A stretch of DNA of 64,000 bases from Rhizobium sophoriradicis (GTDB lineage Bacteria; Pseudomonadota; Alphaproteobacteria; Rhizobiales; Rhizobiaceae). The stretch lies in contig NZ_RQIH01000009.1 in the NCBI RefSeq assembly GCF_003939025.1, positions 124,001 to 188,000 of the forward strand. Direction: 5' to 3'. The notes under the pieces were generated by a model. That model saw nothing but the letters and a program-made list of their open reading frames with translations, had not been told where the DNA came from and did not search any database. How positions within the stretch are numbered: position 1 is the first letter of the stretch; the number at the start of each line of letters is the position of its first letter. The position numbers were made by a program, and so were the translations under genes. Positions 45,999 to 54,646 of this stretch are shown piece after piece.

Positions 45999-47423
45999 AT
46001 GGCCGAGGCGTCTTTCTTCACCGACATGCTGCAAAGCATCACGGATCACGGACGCCAGCTGCTGTTTTCCGGCTCGCGCAATACGCAGGCCGCCGCCAAG
46101 GCCGATCTTGAGACCCTTTGTGAAATGTTGCTGTCGAGCCGCGGTGAAGCCTCCGGCATGGCCCTTGCAGCCGAGATCCTCGATCGCTGGGGCGCGCTCG
46201 ACAGCGAGGGTGCGCAGAAATTCTTCCATATGCTTCAGCAAAAATTCGGCCCCCACACCGCCAGGCTCGATCAGGCGATTGAAGATTACCGCACGGACAA
46301 AAGCTCAGCCGCGGTGATCGCGCTCCACCAGGCAGCAGAGCCGCGGCGGCAGGAGTTGCTGCGCCGATTGAATCACGCGCCGAACGGCACTGCCACGCTC
46401 GTCCGCATGCGTCAGCAGCTGCTTGCTTCCAAGGACCGATCCGAAGCCTATCACGCGCTGGATGCCGACTTCACGCATCTGTTCGGTTCCTGGTTCAATC
46501 GCGGCTTTCTGACGCTGCGGCCGATCGACTGGACGACGCCGGCCTATATTCTCGAAAAGATCATCCAATACGAGGCTGTGCATGAGATTGCCGGCTGGGA
46601 GGAGTTGCGCCGTCGTCTGGCGCCGGCTGACCGTCGATGCTTTGCCTTTTTCCATCCCCGATTGGCCGATGAGCCGCTGGTCTTCGTCGAGGTGGCGCTC
46701 ACCCGCTCCGTGCCGAAGGCGATCGCGGACGTGCTCGACGAGGGGAGGGAGCAGATCAATGCCGACGAGGCGACGACGGCCGTGTTCTATTCGATTTCCA
46801 ACTGCCAGGACGGCCTGCGCGGCATCTCGTTCGGCAATTTCCTGATCAAGCAGGTCGTGGAAGATCTGCGCAAGGACCTGCCCGGCCTCAAGAATTTCGT
46901 CACGCTGTCGCCCGTTCCGGGTTTTGCCCGCTGGCTTGCCAAGATGCGCACCGCGACCGGCGATCGGTCTCTATCCGAAGCGGCGCTGAAAACGCTGAGC
47001 TTGCTCGACGATCCGAACTGGCCGGGCAGCGAGAGCAGCGCGGCCGAGGTGGAGCGTGTGTTGCTGCCGCTTGCGGCCCGCTATTTCCTGACCGAACGGA
47101 CGCCGGAGGGCCGCCCCGTCGATCCCGTCGCCCGCTTCCATCTCGGCAATGGCGCCCGGCTTGAAAGAGTGAATTTTCTCGGCGACCGCTCGCCCAAGGC
47201 GCTGCAACAGGCGCACGGTCTGATGGTCAATTACCTCTACAAGCTCGACGATATCGTCGCCAACCACGAGGCCTTAGCGCAACGCGGCGAAGTGATCGCC
47301 TCGCCCGCCGTCAAAAGCCTGCTCAGCCAGAGCGACGAAGGCCGCCGTGGCGGCAATGGCCAGCAAGGTTCTCGAGCATTCGCGCAACTGATGAATTCCA
47401 CGCTTGGAGGAGGGCGAAAGTGA
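45999..47423 (+). CDS. matA: Malonyl-CoA decarboxylase
   Basis: The ATG at 45999 follows a GAGGAGAA site; the open frame starts earlier within the operator region. The 474-residue length is right for MatA. Landmarks are AHRRLAPADRRCFAFFHPRL-type text (WEELRRRLAPADRRCFAFFH near residue 205), CQDGLRGISFGNFLIKQVVE near 270, LSPVPGFARWLA near 305, and FHLGNGARLERVNFLGDRSP near 385 with the conserved catalytic histidine. It converts malonyl-CoA to acetyl-CoA and carbon dioxide in the cytosol. The stop overlaps matB by four bases. Confidence 0.95.
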   Translation: MAEASFFTDMLQSITDHGRQLLFSGSRNTQAAAKADLETLCEMLLSSRGEASGMALAAEILDRWGALDSEGAQKFFHMLQQKFGPHTARLDQAIEDYRTDKSSAAVIALHQAAEPRRQELLRRLNHAPNGTATLVRMRQQLLASKDRSEAYHALDADFTHLFGSWFNRGFLTLRPIDWTTPAYILEKIIQYEAVHEIAGWEELRRRLAPADRRCFAFFHPRLADEPLVFVEVALTRSVPKAIADVLDEGREQINADEATTAVFYSISNCQDGLRGISFGNFLIKQVVEDLRKDLPGLKNFVTLSPVPGFARWLAKMRTATGDRSLSEAALKTLSLLDDPNWPGSESSAAEVERVLLPLAARYFLTERTPEGRPVDPVARFHLGNGARLERVNFLGDRSPKALQQAHGLMVNYLYKLDDIVANHEALAQRGEVIASPAVKSLLSQSDEGRRGGNGQQGSRAFAQLMNSTLGGGRK

Positions 47424-48934
47424 GCAACCATCTTTTCGACGCCATGCGGGCCGCCGCACCCGATAACGCACCGTTCATCCGGATCGATAGCACCCGCACA
47501 TGGACCTATGACGAGGCCTTCGCCCTTTCCGGCCGCATTGCCGGCGCGATGGATACGCTCGGCATTCGCCCCGGCGACCGGGTTGCGGTACAGGTGGAGA
47601 AAAGCGCCGAAGCATTGATCCTCTATCTCGCCTGTCTTCGCAGCGGCGCCGTCTACCTGCCGCTCAACACCGCCTATACGCTGGCCGAGCTCGATTACTT
47701 CATCGGCGACGCCGAGCCGCGTCTGGTGGTGGTTGCCTCGGCCGCTCGGGAAGGTGTGGAGACGATCGCCAAGCACCGCGGCGCCATTATCGAAACGCTC
47801 GACGCCGACGGCAGCGGCTCGTTGCTCGATTTGGCGCGCGACGAGCCTGCCGACTTTGTCGACGCTTCGCGCGCCGCCGATGATCTCGCCGCGATCCTCT
47901 ACACCTCGGGAACGACGGGACGCTCCAAGGGGGCGATGCTCACCCACGGCAATCTGCTCTCGAACGCCCTGACCTTGCGGGACTACTGGCGCGTCACCCC
48001 CGACGACCGGCTGATCCATGCCCTGCCGATCTTCCATACGCATGGGCTGTTCGTCGCCACCAACGTCACGCTGCTTGCCGGCGCCTCGATGTTCCTGCTG
48101 TCGAAATTCGACGCCGACGAGGTCGTTTCACTGATGCCGCAGGCAACGATGCTGATGGGCGTGCCGACCTTCTATGTGCGCCTTTTGCAAAGCCCGCACT
48201 TCGGCAAGGAGGCAGCAGCCAACATCCGCCTGTTTATATCAGGCTCGGCGCCGCTGCTTGCAGAAACGCATACCGAATTCCAGGCCCGGACCGGTCACGC
48301 GATTCTCGAGCGTTACGGCATGACGGAAACCAATATGAACACCTCCAACCCTTACGACGGGAAACGGATTGCCGGAACGGTCGGCTTTCCGCTGCCCGGC
48401 GTGACGGTGCGCGTCACCGATCCCGCCACCGGACAAGTGCTGCCGCCGGAGGAGACCGGCATGATCGAGATCAAGGGGCCGAACGTCTTCAAGGGCTACT
48501 GGCGCATGCCGGAAAAAACCGCGGCCGAATTCACCGGCGATGGGTTCTTCATCAGCGGCGACCTCGGCAAGATCGACCACGACGGCTATGTCCATATCGT
48601 CGGCCGCGGCAAGGACCTGGTGATCTCCGGTGGCTACAACATCTATCCGAAAGAGGTCGAAAGCGAGATCGACCAGATCGAGGGCGTGGTCGAGAGCGCC
48701 GTCATCGGCGTGCCGCATCCCGATTTCGGAGAAGGCGTAACCGCCGTCGTGGTGCGCAAGCCGGGCGCCGTGCTGGATGAAAAGACCATTGTCGGCGCCC
48801 TGCAGGACCGTCTCGCCCGCTACAAACAGCCAAAACGCATCATCTTCGCCGAGGACCTGCCGCGCAACACGATGGGCAAGGTCCAGAAGAACATCCTGCG
48901 GCAGCAATACGCCGATCTTTATACCGGGACGTAA
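47420..48934 (+). CDS. matB: Malonyl-CoA synthetase
   Basis: The GTG start at 47420 overlaps the matA stop (GTGA). The 504-residue adenylate-forming ligase has the P-loop-like motif LYTSGTTGRSKGAMLTHGNL near residue 161, ERYGMTETNMNTSNPYDGKR near 295 and the C-terminal ISGGYNIYPKEVE hinge near 400. A final lysine motif, PRNTMGKVQKNILRQQY, is near 480. It activates malonate to malonyl-CoA with ATP, and MatB from Rhizobium is a well-known enzyme of this type. Malonyl-CoA can then be decarboxylated by MatA or feed biosynthesis. Confidence 0.96.
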   Translation: MSNHLFDAMRAAAPDNAPFIRIDSTRTWTYDEAFALSGRIAGAMDTLGIRPGDRVAVQVEKSAEALILYLACLRSGAVYLPLNTAYTLAELDYFIGDAEPRLVVVASAAREGVETIAKHRGAIIETLDADGSGSLLDLARDEPADFVDASRAADDLAAILYTSGTTGRSKGAMLTHGNLLSNALTLRDYWRVTPDDRLIHALPIFHTHGLFVATNVTLLAGASMFLLSKFDADEVVSLMPQATMLMGVPTFYVRLLQSPHFGKEAAANIRLFISGSAPLLAETHTEFQARTGHAILERYGMTETNMNTSNPYDGKRIAGTVGFPLPGVTVRVTDPATGQVLPPEETGMIEIKGPNVFKGYWRMPEKTAAEFTGDGFFISGDLGKIDHDGYVHIVGRGKDLVISGGYNIYPKEVESEIDQIEGVVESAVIGVPHPDFGEGVTAVVVRKPGAVLDEKTIVGALQDRLARYKQPKRIIFAEDLPRNTMGKVQKNILRQQYADLYTGT

Positions 48935-49024
48935 GACGGCCGCCCTCTGGGAGGAGGGTCGGCGGCATCCGCATCAATTGCAAACAGCAACCACGGCGCT
49001 GGAGGCGTCGGAGGGAGGGGAATC

Positions 49025-50374
49025 ATGGGTATTGAAATACTGGCCATAGGCCTGCTCATCGCTATGTTCATCGTTGCGACGATCCAGCCGATCAACATGG
49101 GCGCGCTCGCCTTTGCCGGCGCCTTCGTGCTCGGCTCCATGACCATCGGCATGAAAACCACCGATATTTTTGCCGGCTTTCCGAGTGACTTGTTCCTGAC
49201 GCTCGTCGCCGTCACCTACCTCTTCGCCATCGCGCAGATCAACGGCACGATCGACTGGCTGGTCGAATGCGCCGTCCGGCTGGTGCGTGGACGCATAGGC
49301 CTGATCCCCTGGGTAATGTTCCTCGTCGCCGCCGTCATTACCGGTTTCGGCGCTCTTGGACCTGCTGCCGTCGCCATTCTCGCGCCGGTCGCGCTGAGCT
49401 TTGCCATCCAGTACCGCATTCACCCAGTCATGATGGGCCTGATGGTGATCCACGGCGTACAAGCGGGCGGCTTTTCGCCGATCAGCATCTATGGCGGCAT
49501 CACCAACCAGATCGTTGCCAAGGCCGGCCTGCCCTTCGCGCCGACGTCCCTTTTTCTCTCCAGCTTTTTCTTCAACCTGGCGATTGCGGTGCTGGTCTTC
49601 TTCGTTTTCGGCGGCGCAAAGGTCATGAAGCAAGTTCCCGCAGCATCCCTTGGCCCCTTGCCCGAACTGCATCCCGAGGGCGTGTCGGCATCGATCAGAG
49701 GTCACGGCGGCACGCCGGCAAAACCGATCCGCGAACATGCCTACGGCACGGCGGCCGATACTGCTGCGACGCTGCGTCTGAACAATGAGCGAATTACCAC
49801 GCTGATCGGCCTGACGGCGCTTGGCATCGGCGCCCTGGTTTTCAAGTTCAATGTCGGCCTCGTCGCCATGACGGTCGCCGTCGCCCTGGCGCTGCTGTCG
49901 CCGAAAACCCAGAAGGCAGCAATCGATAAGGTGAGCTGGTCGACCGTGCTGCTGATATCAGGCATCATCACCTATGTCGGCGTCATGGAGAAAGCCGGTA
50001 CCGTCGATTACGTCGCGAACGGCATATCCAGTCTCGGCATGCCGCTGCTGGTGGCGCTCCTGCTTTGCTTTACCGGCGCCATCGTCTCGGCCTTCGCATC
50101 CTCGACCGCGCTGCTCGGCGCCATCATCCCGCTTGCCGTCCCGTTCCTCATGCAGGGACATGTCAGTGCCATCGGCGTGGTCGCGGCCATCGCGATCTCG
50201 ACGACGATCGTCGATACCAGCCCATTCTCCACCAATGGTGCGCTTGTCGTCGCCAATGCGCCGGATGAAAGGCGCGAGCAGGTTCTCAAGCAGTTGCTGG
50301 TCTACAGCGCGCTGATTGCCATCATCGGCCCGATCGTTGCCTGGCTGGTCTTCGTCGTGCCGGGACTGGTTTGA
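49025..50374 (+). CDS. matC: Malonate carrier protein
   Basis: The ATG at 49025 follows GGAGGGAGGGG. The 449-residue polytopic protein has a MatC N-terminal domain (LAIGLLIAMFIVATIQPINM, DIFAGFPSDLFLTLVAVTYL) and about ten membrane helices. A central cytosolic loop near residue 205-245 precedes SLC13/ArsB-like helices (VSWSTVLLISGIITYVGVME and SPFSTNGALVVANAP). It imports malonate for MatB. A gap of 90 bases separates it from matB, but the operon appears continuous. Confidence 0.94.
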   Translation: MGIEILAIGLLIAMFIVATIQPINMGALAFAGAFVLGSMTIGMKTTDIFAGFPSDLFLTLVAVTYLFAIAQINGTIDWLVECAVRLVRGRIGLIPWVMFLVAAVITGFGALGPAAVAILAPVALSFAIQYRIHPVMMGLMVIHGVQAGGFSPISIYGGITNQIVAKAGLPFAPTSLFLSSFFFNLAIAVLVFFVFGGAKVMKQVPAASLGPLPELHPEGVSASIRGHGGTPAKPIREHAYGTAADTAATLRLNNERITTLIGLTALGIGALVFKFNVGLVAMTVAVALALLSPKTQKAAIDKVSWSTVLLISGIITYVGVMEKAGTVDYVANGISSLGMPLLVALLLCFTGAIVSAFASSTALLGAIIPLAVPFLMQGHVSAIGVVAAIAISTTIVDTSPFSTNGALVVANAPDERREQVLKQLLVYSALIAIIGPIVAWLVFVVPGLV

Positions 50375-50656
50375 CGACGGGCCGGCGAACCATTGCTTTC
50401 CGCCGTGGGCCATCGCCCGCGGCGGTCAAGGCATTCACGCTGTGAGCAGGCGTTCCGGAGTTCCACTCATTCCCTGCCGAAAGCGTTGATCGGAAATCTA
50501 ACTCCGCCGAAGCTATAACATGCTTGAGTTGTAGTATTGATCGCCTCGCGGAATAGAGAAGATGTCGACTATTAATGCTTGAATTTCGTTGCATTTGGAG
50601 AGCCGACACTATTCAATATTTGGAGATGCTTCTTTCCGTGATGTTGAAAATTGATC
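50375..50656. other. Gap between matC and LuxR-type regulator gene
   Basis: No gene, clear terminator or strong palindrome is visible in these 282 bases. AT content rises towards 50500-50650, where the regulator promoter probably lies. Confidence 0.5.
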
Positions 50657-51760
50657 ATGGTTCAATCGACCGACGTCTCATCTCTGCTGACGGATATGAT
50701 TTATGGAAGTCTGTTCGGAGAGTGCAGCTGGCAGGATTTCCTCGATCGCCTTGCACAGACGTCGCCGGGCGGCAAGGCGGCGCTTCACTATCATGATCTG
50801 ACCGCGTCCGTCGCCCATGTTCCCTTCATGTCGGGATTTTCGCAGTCCGAGATCGATCAGTTCGTGAGCCACTTCGCCTCGGTCAACCCCTGGATTCCGA
50901 GACTGGATCTCGTGCCCGTCGGCCAGGGCCTCTGCGGCGACGAGATCGTTCCACGCGAGGAGCTGATCAGATCGGAATTTTACAATGACTGGCTGAAGCG
51001 GCAGACCGGCTGCGAGACGAGCATTGGCGTCTCGATCATTCGCGAGGAGAACCGCACCTTCATCCTTTCGGCTTGCACGTCTTCCGCCGACCCCGATCTC
51101 AACAGCGAGGCGGCCAAGCTTTACACGCAGCTCGCGCCGCATCTGAGAAGGGCTTTCGACTTCATTCGCAAGCGCGATCTTTTCGCACCGCACGAACAGG
51201 CGACGCAGGCCCTGTTCGACAGCATCGGCGTCGGATTGATCTATGTCTCGGAGCAACGCAAAGCCCGTCGCTGGAATAAAAGCGCAGAGGCCTTGCTGGC
51301 CGCCGGCTTGCCTGTGCGGATCGGCGCCGACGGCACGCTCGCACTTCAATGCGAGAAGACGGCCGCGGTTCTCGAATTTCTGACCTCCAGAAACGGCGTG
51401 CAGACCAAACCGCACACGGCGATCGTCAAGGGCGGCAACCAGGATAATTACCGCTTCACCCTCGTCCGGCTGCATTCCGATACAGTCACAGAGTTCCTGG
51501 AGGGACCGACCGTGGCGGTGATCGTCGAGCCGATCGTGGCGACGCCTCTCAATGAGCGTCGCGATTTGTTGATGCAGCTGTATAAGCTGACGGCCACCGA
51601 AATTCGGATCGCATCGAGCATTGCATCCGGGCAATCGCCGAGAGAAGTGGCGATGGCCGACGACATCAGCTACGAGACGGTCAGAACGCACCTCAGAAAC
51701 ATCTATTCGAAGCTCGGGGTCAATTCCCGGGTCGGCCTAGTGTCGCTGCTGATGCGGTGA
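50657..51760 (+). CDS. LuxR family transcriptional regulator
   Basis: The ATG at 50657 (MVQSTDVSSLLTDMIYGSLF) is preferred over a TTG at 50651. The 367-residue protein has an unrecognised N-terminal sensory region without a phosphoacceptor signature and no membrane helix. The C-terminal LuxR helix-turn-helix is clear: LTATEIRIASSIASGQSPRE followed by SYETVRTHLRNIYSKLGVNS near residues 313-355. The N-terminal part does not look like a classic autoinducer domain. It may respond to a metabolite; a link to malonate is only suggested by position. Confidence 0.85.
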   Translation: MVQSTDVSSLLTDMIYGSLFGECSWQDFLDRLAQTSPGGKAALHYHDLTASVAHVPFMSGFSQSEIDQFVSHFASVNPWIPRLDLVPVGQGLCGDEIVPREELIRSEFYNDWLKRQTGCETSIGVSIIREENRTFILSACTSSADPDLNSEAAKLYTQLAPHLRRAFDFIRKRDLFAPHEQATQALFDSIGVGLIYVSEQRKARRWNKSAEALLAAGLPVRIGADGTLALQCEKTAAVLEFLTSRNGVQTKPHTAIVKGGNQDNYRFTLVRLHSDTVTEFLEGPTVAVIVEPIVATPLNERRDLLMQLYKLTATEIRIASSIASGQSPREVAMADDISYETVRTHLRNIYSKLGVNSRVGLVSLLMR

Positions 51761-51806
51761 ATTCTGGATGCAAAATCCGGCGGGATCTGGCCCACGGTCG
51801 CTCAAC

Positions 51807-51974
51807 TCAATATTCCGAACCGCTTGTGTTATTCAGGTCGTGACGCTCCGTCACCTTGAGCGGCGGATTGAAAACGCTGACGAGGATGAGATCCTCGTCC
51901 TTGCCGCCCCGCAAATAGTGTCGATCGTGTTTGTCGAGGACATAGATATCGCCGACTAGAATGTCACAAAACTT
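51807..51974 (-). pseudogene. Ectoine synthase-like (ectC) 3' remnant
   Basis: On the minus strand a 55-codon frame, with no usable start and a stop (51975-51977) just before it, reads [20 protein letters not shown], then [20 protein letters not shown], ending NNTSGSEY. EctC proteins have an equivalent GDLYxLDKHDxHxLR and LxCVFNPPLxGxExHD block at the cupin C-terminus. The first two thirds of the gene are missing. The remaining piece has no frameshift, so the loss may be a recent deletion. A short plus-strand ORF over it is an antisense shadow. Confidence 0.72.
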
Positions 51975-51988
51975 TCATATTGGAGCGA

Positions 51989-52016
51989 TTGCGAAAATCG
52001 AAAAATAATCTACAAT
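51989..52016 (+). promoter_or_regulatory. Probable sigma-70-type promoter for small peptide gene
   Basis: TTGCGA (51989-51994) and TACAAT (52011-52016) are 16 bases apart, in an AT-rich island unlike the surrounding DNA. The expected transcript would start near 52023, at a hairpin TCAGGAAA/TTTCCTGA (52022-52042), and leads to the peptide gene at 52063. Confidence 0.55.
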
Positions 52017-52062
52017 TTTTATCAGGAAACAAGATTTCCTGAAGCAAACGAAAGGATACTGA

Positions 52063-52239
52063 TTGGTCACATTTTTTACGAATGTCTTCCTCATTGCCTA
52101 TTTCGCCCTGATTTGCGCCCTGATCGTTGCGAGTGGCAAGCGAAGGTCAAAAAGCTCCGGCGATGGCGGGGGAGGCTGGTTCCAAGCCTCGGACGATGGC
52201 GGCTGTGACGGCGGCGGCGACGGAGGTGGAGGAGACTAG
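52063..52239 (+). CDS. 58-residue membrane peptide with glycine-rich tail
   Basis: A TTG at 52063 is six bases after AAAGGA. The peptide has one N-terminal membrane helix (VTFFTNVFLIAYFALICALI), then a basic stretch (SGKRRSKSS), and a tail of Gly and Asp with a Trp, Gln and one Cys (GGGGWFQASDDGGCDGGGDG), ending GGD and a TAG at 52237. It is too small for the usual gene finders. The TM-basic-glycine arrangement suggests an inner-membrane peptide with a cytosolic tail. It has its own promoter and a terminator 28 bases after the stop, so it looks like a real monocistronic gene. No function can be assigned. Confidence 0.7.
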   Translation: MVTFFTNVFLIAYFALICALIVASGKRRSKSSGDGGGGWFQASDDGGCDGGGDGGGGD

Positions 52240-52266
52240 ATCAAACTGAAATCGATAGAATGCCCG

Positions 52267-52287
52267 ACCGCCTCAAGGCGGTTTTTT
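52267..52287 (+). terminator. Strong Rho-independent terminator after peptide gene
   Basis: ACCGCC, a TCAA loop and GGCGGT are followed directly by a run of Ts. It ends the small-peptide transcript. The rest of the gap to bioY (52288-52451) shows nothing convincing. Confidence 0.9.
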
Positions 52288-52451
52288 GTTGCCTGTGTTC
52301 CAGGCGTACCTTGCTCAAGGCTTTCTCTCGCAATCCATCAGCATCGAGACACAGAGCCTGCGCCGCAGCAAGCGGTCTTGGCTTGCCGCAAACGCAAATG
52401 GCCGCCTTCGGGTGAAGACGGTCCACTGCATGTATTTGCGATCGAGGCGCC

Positions 52452-53018
52452 TTACACGCGCGCCGGCAGCAGGGGATAGCCGACCATGACGGCGCGGCCG
52501 AGCAGGGCGGCGACGAAAGCCTTGACCACGTCGCCCGGAATGAAGGCCATCGACCCGACGAAGGCCTTGGTGAAGCCGAGGCCGGCGACGGTCGCGAGAT
52601 AGGCGATGCCGAAGGCATAGAGTACGACGATGCCGCCGGCCATGGCGGCGAGGAAGAAGCTGACCGTCTGCACCAGGCCGGATTGGCCGTGATTGACCAG
52701 GCGCTCGCTGAGATAACCGGTGACGAAGGCGCCGAAGATCCAGCCGACGAGGAAGCCGGCCGTCGGCGAGGCGAAGATGGCAAGCCCGCCGCGGCCGCCG
52801 GAAAGCACCGGCAGGCCGATGGCGACGAGCAGCAGCACGATCAGCACGGCAATCGCGCCGCGCCGGGCGCCGAGCACGACACCCGCCATCATGACGCCGA
52901 GCGATTGGGCGGTGATCGGCACGGGAATGAAGCCGAGCGAGATCGGCGGCAGCAGGCCGAGCGCCACGATGATCGCGGCAAAGAGGGCGGTAAGAACGAG
53001 ATCGCGGGTGCTCATCAT
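52452..53018 (-). CDS. bioY: Biotin transporter substrate-binding subunit
   Basis: The 188-residue membrane protein matches BioY: an N-terminal region beginning MMSTRDLVLTALFAAIIVAL, six hydrophobic helices, and the family segment VPITAQSLGVMMAGVVLGAR. The FIPGDVVKAFVAALLG C-terminal helix also fits. It binds biotin for the energy-coupling-factor transporter made with BioM and BioN. It lies 21 bases after bioN. Confidence 0.93.
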   Translation of the reverse strand: MMSTRDLVLTALFAAIIVALGLLPPISLGFIPVPITAQSLGVMMAGVVLGARRGAIAVLIVLLLVAIGLPVLSGGRGGLAIFASPTAGFLVGWIFGAFVTGYLSERLVNHGQSGLVQTVSFFLAAMAGGIVVLYAFGIAYLATVAGLGFTKAFVGSMAFIPGDVVKAFVAALLGRAVMVGYPLLPARV

Positions 53019-53039
53019 GACTTCCGTGGTTAAAATTGG

Positions 53040-53648
53040 TTAACTTCCATGCCGCCGAATGCCACGCGCGTCAATCGCCGCGGCGATATTATCTGCATCT
53101 CGGAGCGTCAGAATGATCAGCGGCGCCAGCAGGCTCGTCGGCCGGACCCTCAGCCCTCGTGCCCTGTGCGCCTCGCGGATCGCTTGATAACGCTCGACAA
53201 TCTCCGGCACGAAGCGCAGCACCAGCCCAAGCGCCAGGCCGATATCGTCGGCCTGCACGAGGCCGGTGCGCTCGAGCGGGCGGGCAAGCGCCGTCACCTC
53301 GTCGATGAACTCTGTGATCGAAGTCGTCGCCGTCACGGTGGCGGCCAGCAGCATCAGCGCCGTCAGCCGCAACAGCGGCACGAGAGCCTGCTGCCACGGA
53401 TTGAAGATCAGGTTGAACAGCGCCACGACGGCGATCGTCAGGAAGACCGGCCGCAGCCGCCTGAGCGCCTCGCCGAGCGGCAGGCCGACCATGCGGTAGA
53501 CGACCGCCGTTATCAGCGCGGCGATCGAAAGCAGAACGAGGTTGTCCGTGATAAACAGCACGATGCCGAAGGTCGCCAGCGACAAGAGTTTCAGCCGCGG
53601 CGAAAGCCGGTGCATCACGCTGTTGCCTTCGACATAGAGCGACTGCAT
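53040..53648 (-). CDS. bioN: Biotin ECF transporter transmembrane coupling subunit
   Basis: The 202-residue protein is a CbiQ-type coupling subunit (MHRLSPRLKLLSLATFGIVL, membrane helices, and the LAPLIILTLRDADNIAAAID region near the C-terminus). It links BioM and BioY in the inner membrane. Its ATG overlaps the bioM stop by one base (ATGA/TGATG arrangement), indicating coupling. The shortest family members and this one share the conserved RARGLRV motif near residue 167. Confidence 0.9.
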   Translation of the reverse strand: MQSLYVEGNSVMHRLSPRLKLLSLATFGIVLFITDNLVLLSIAALITAVVYRMVGLPLGEALRRLRPVFLTIAVVALFNLIFNPWQQALVPLLRLTALMLLAATVTATTSITEFIDEVTALARPLERTGLVQADDIGLALGLVLRFVPEIVERYQAIREAHRARGLRVRPTSLLAPLIILTLRDADNIAAAIDARGIRRHGS

Positions 53649-54322
53649 CAGGCGGCGATCTCCCTGTAGCGGGCGATCGCCTCGGTCGCCGGCGCGTCGG
53701 CGGCAAGCCGCCCCTCATGAAACAAGAGCACCCGCTCGAACCCGGCGATCAGTTCGAGATCATGGGTGATGACGATGGCGCTTTCCGGCAGGCCGGCGAT
53801 GATGCTCTCGACCAGTGCCCGGTTTTTGAGGTCGAGCTGATTTGTGGGTTCGTCGAGGATGAGAATGCCAGGCCCCGTCGCCAGCACCGAGCACAGCGCG
53901 GCCACCTGCAACTCGCCGCCGGAAAGCTCATGCGCCCGGCGATCGGCGAGTGCCTCGGCGCCGAAGCGAGCGAGCACACCCTCGACCTTGGCCTCGATCT
54001 CCGCCTTGGTGAAGCCGCGCCGCTTCAGCCCGAAGGCGATGTCGTCGCGGACGATCGGCAGGATGATCTGGTTCTGCGGCGATTGGAAGATGAAGCCGAC
54101 ATCGGCGGACGCCGCCTTCTCGTCAGCCGTGTCGCGGCCGTTGACGATGACGCGCCCGACCGTCGGCTTGGTCAGCCCGTTGATCAGCCGCGCGAAGGTG
54201 GTCTTGCCCGACCCGTTGAGCCCGATGACGCCGATGCGTTTGCCGCTGACGCCAAGCGTTAGTGGTTCCAGCGCTACCCGCGTTCCGAAACTGACCCCGG
54301 CGCCTTCGAATTGTATGTCCAA
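53648..54322 (-). CDS. bioM: Biotin ECF transporter ATP-binding subunit
   Basis: I place the start at the TTG at 54322 (DIQFEGAGVSFGTRVALEPL follows), which has GAGGAA five bases upstream; an ATG at 54337 would add five residues. The 224-residue ABC ATPase has Walker A (GLNGSGKT), the Q-loop (FIFQSPQNQI), the signature ELSGGELQVAAL, and Walker B with ILILDEPTNQLDL. It powers biotin uptake with BioN and BioY. Upstream it runs into RIME copy G. I see no TTATAGATAA-like BioR site. Confidence 0.9.
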   Translation of the reverse strand: MDIQFEGAGVSFGTRVALEPLTLGVSGKRIGVIGLNGSGKTTFARLINGLTKPTVGRVIVNGRDTADEKAASADVGFIFQSPQNQIILPIVRDDIAFGLKRRGFTKAEIEAKVEGVLARFGAEALADRRAHELSGGELQVAALCSVLATGPGILILDEPTNQLDLKNRALVESIIAGLPESAIVITHDLELIAGFERVLLFHEGRLAADAPATEAIARYREIAA

Positions 54323-54360
54323 CTCAGTTCCTCGCATCCATGCGATCGTGCTGCCGCACC

Positions 54361-54538
54361 AGCCCCTCATCCGCCTGCCGGCACCCTGCCTGGGTCGAGC
54401 CACGCGTCTCGACCCGTCCTTTCGGACCCCCGCTCGCGGGGAGAAGGGATATGCCGCACCGTCTCCCTCTATCTCGACGCTGCGTTTGGCACGTCCCCTC
54501 TCCCCGCGAGCGGGGAGAGGGTTAGGGTGAGGGGCAGC
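54361..54538. repeat. RIME-like repeat, copy G
   Basis: It begins AGCCCCTCATCCGCCTGCCG and ends GGTTAGGGTGAGGGGCAG. Segment 54387-54431 is the same inverted module seen in copy F at 37252-37295. It lies between bioM and the divergent YcaQ-like gene; the remainder of the gap to 54646 shows no gene. Confidence 0.85.
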
Positions 54539-54646
54539 CATTCGCGCCAACCTGACAGCAGCGCTTCTATACGGGTAATCCAGGGTGATGAAGAGCAAAT
54601 CTCGATATCGGGTGGCTAGGAAGATTTTCCGCGATATGATGCGCCT

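Noticed and set aside
51768..51959. 63-codon plus-strand ORF after the LuxR-type gene
   Set aside because: It lies antisense to the ectC-like remnant, and the conserved block is on the minus strand.
52241..52783. 180-codon minus-strand frame around the bioY 3' end
   Set aside because: It overlaps bioY in another frame and crosses the terminator after the small peptide gene.
53000..54646. Biotin repressor (BioR) site before bioMNY
   Set aside because: No TTATAGATAA-like palindrome was found by eye.
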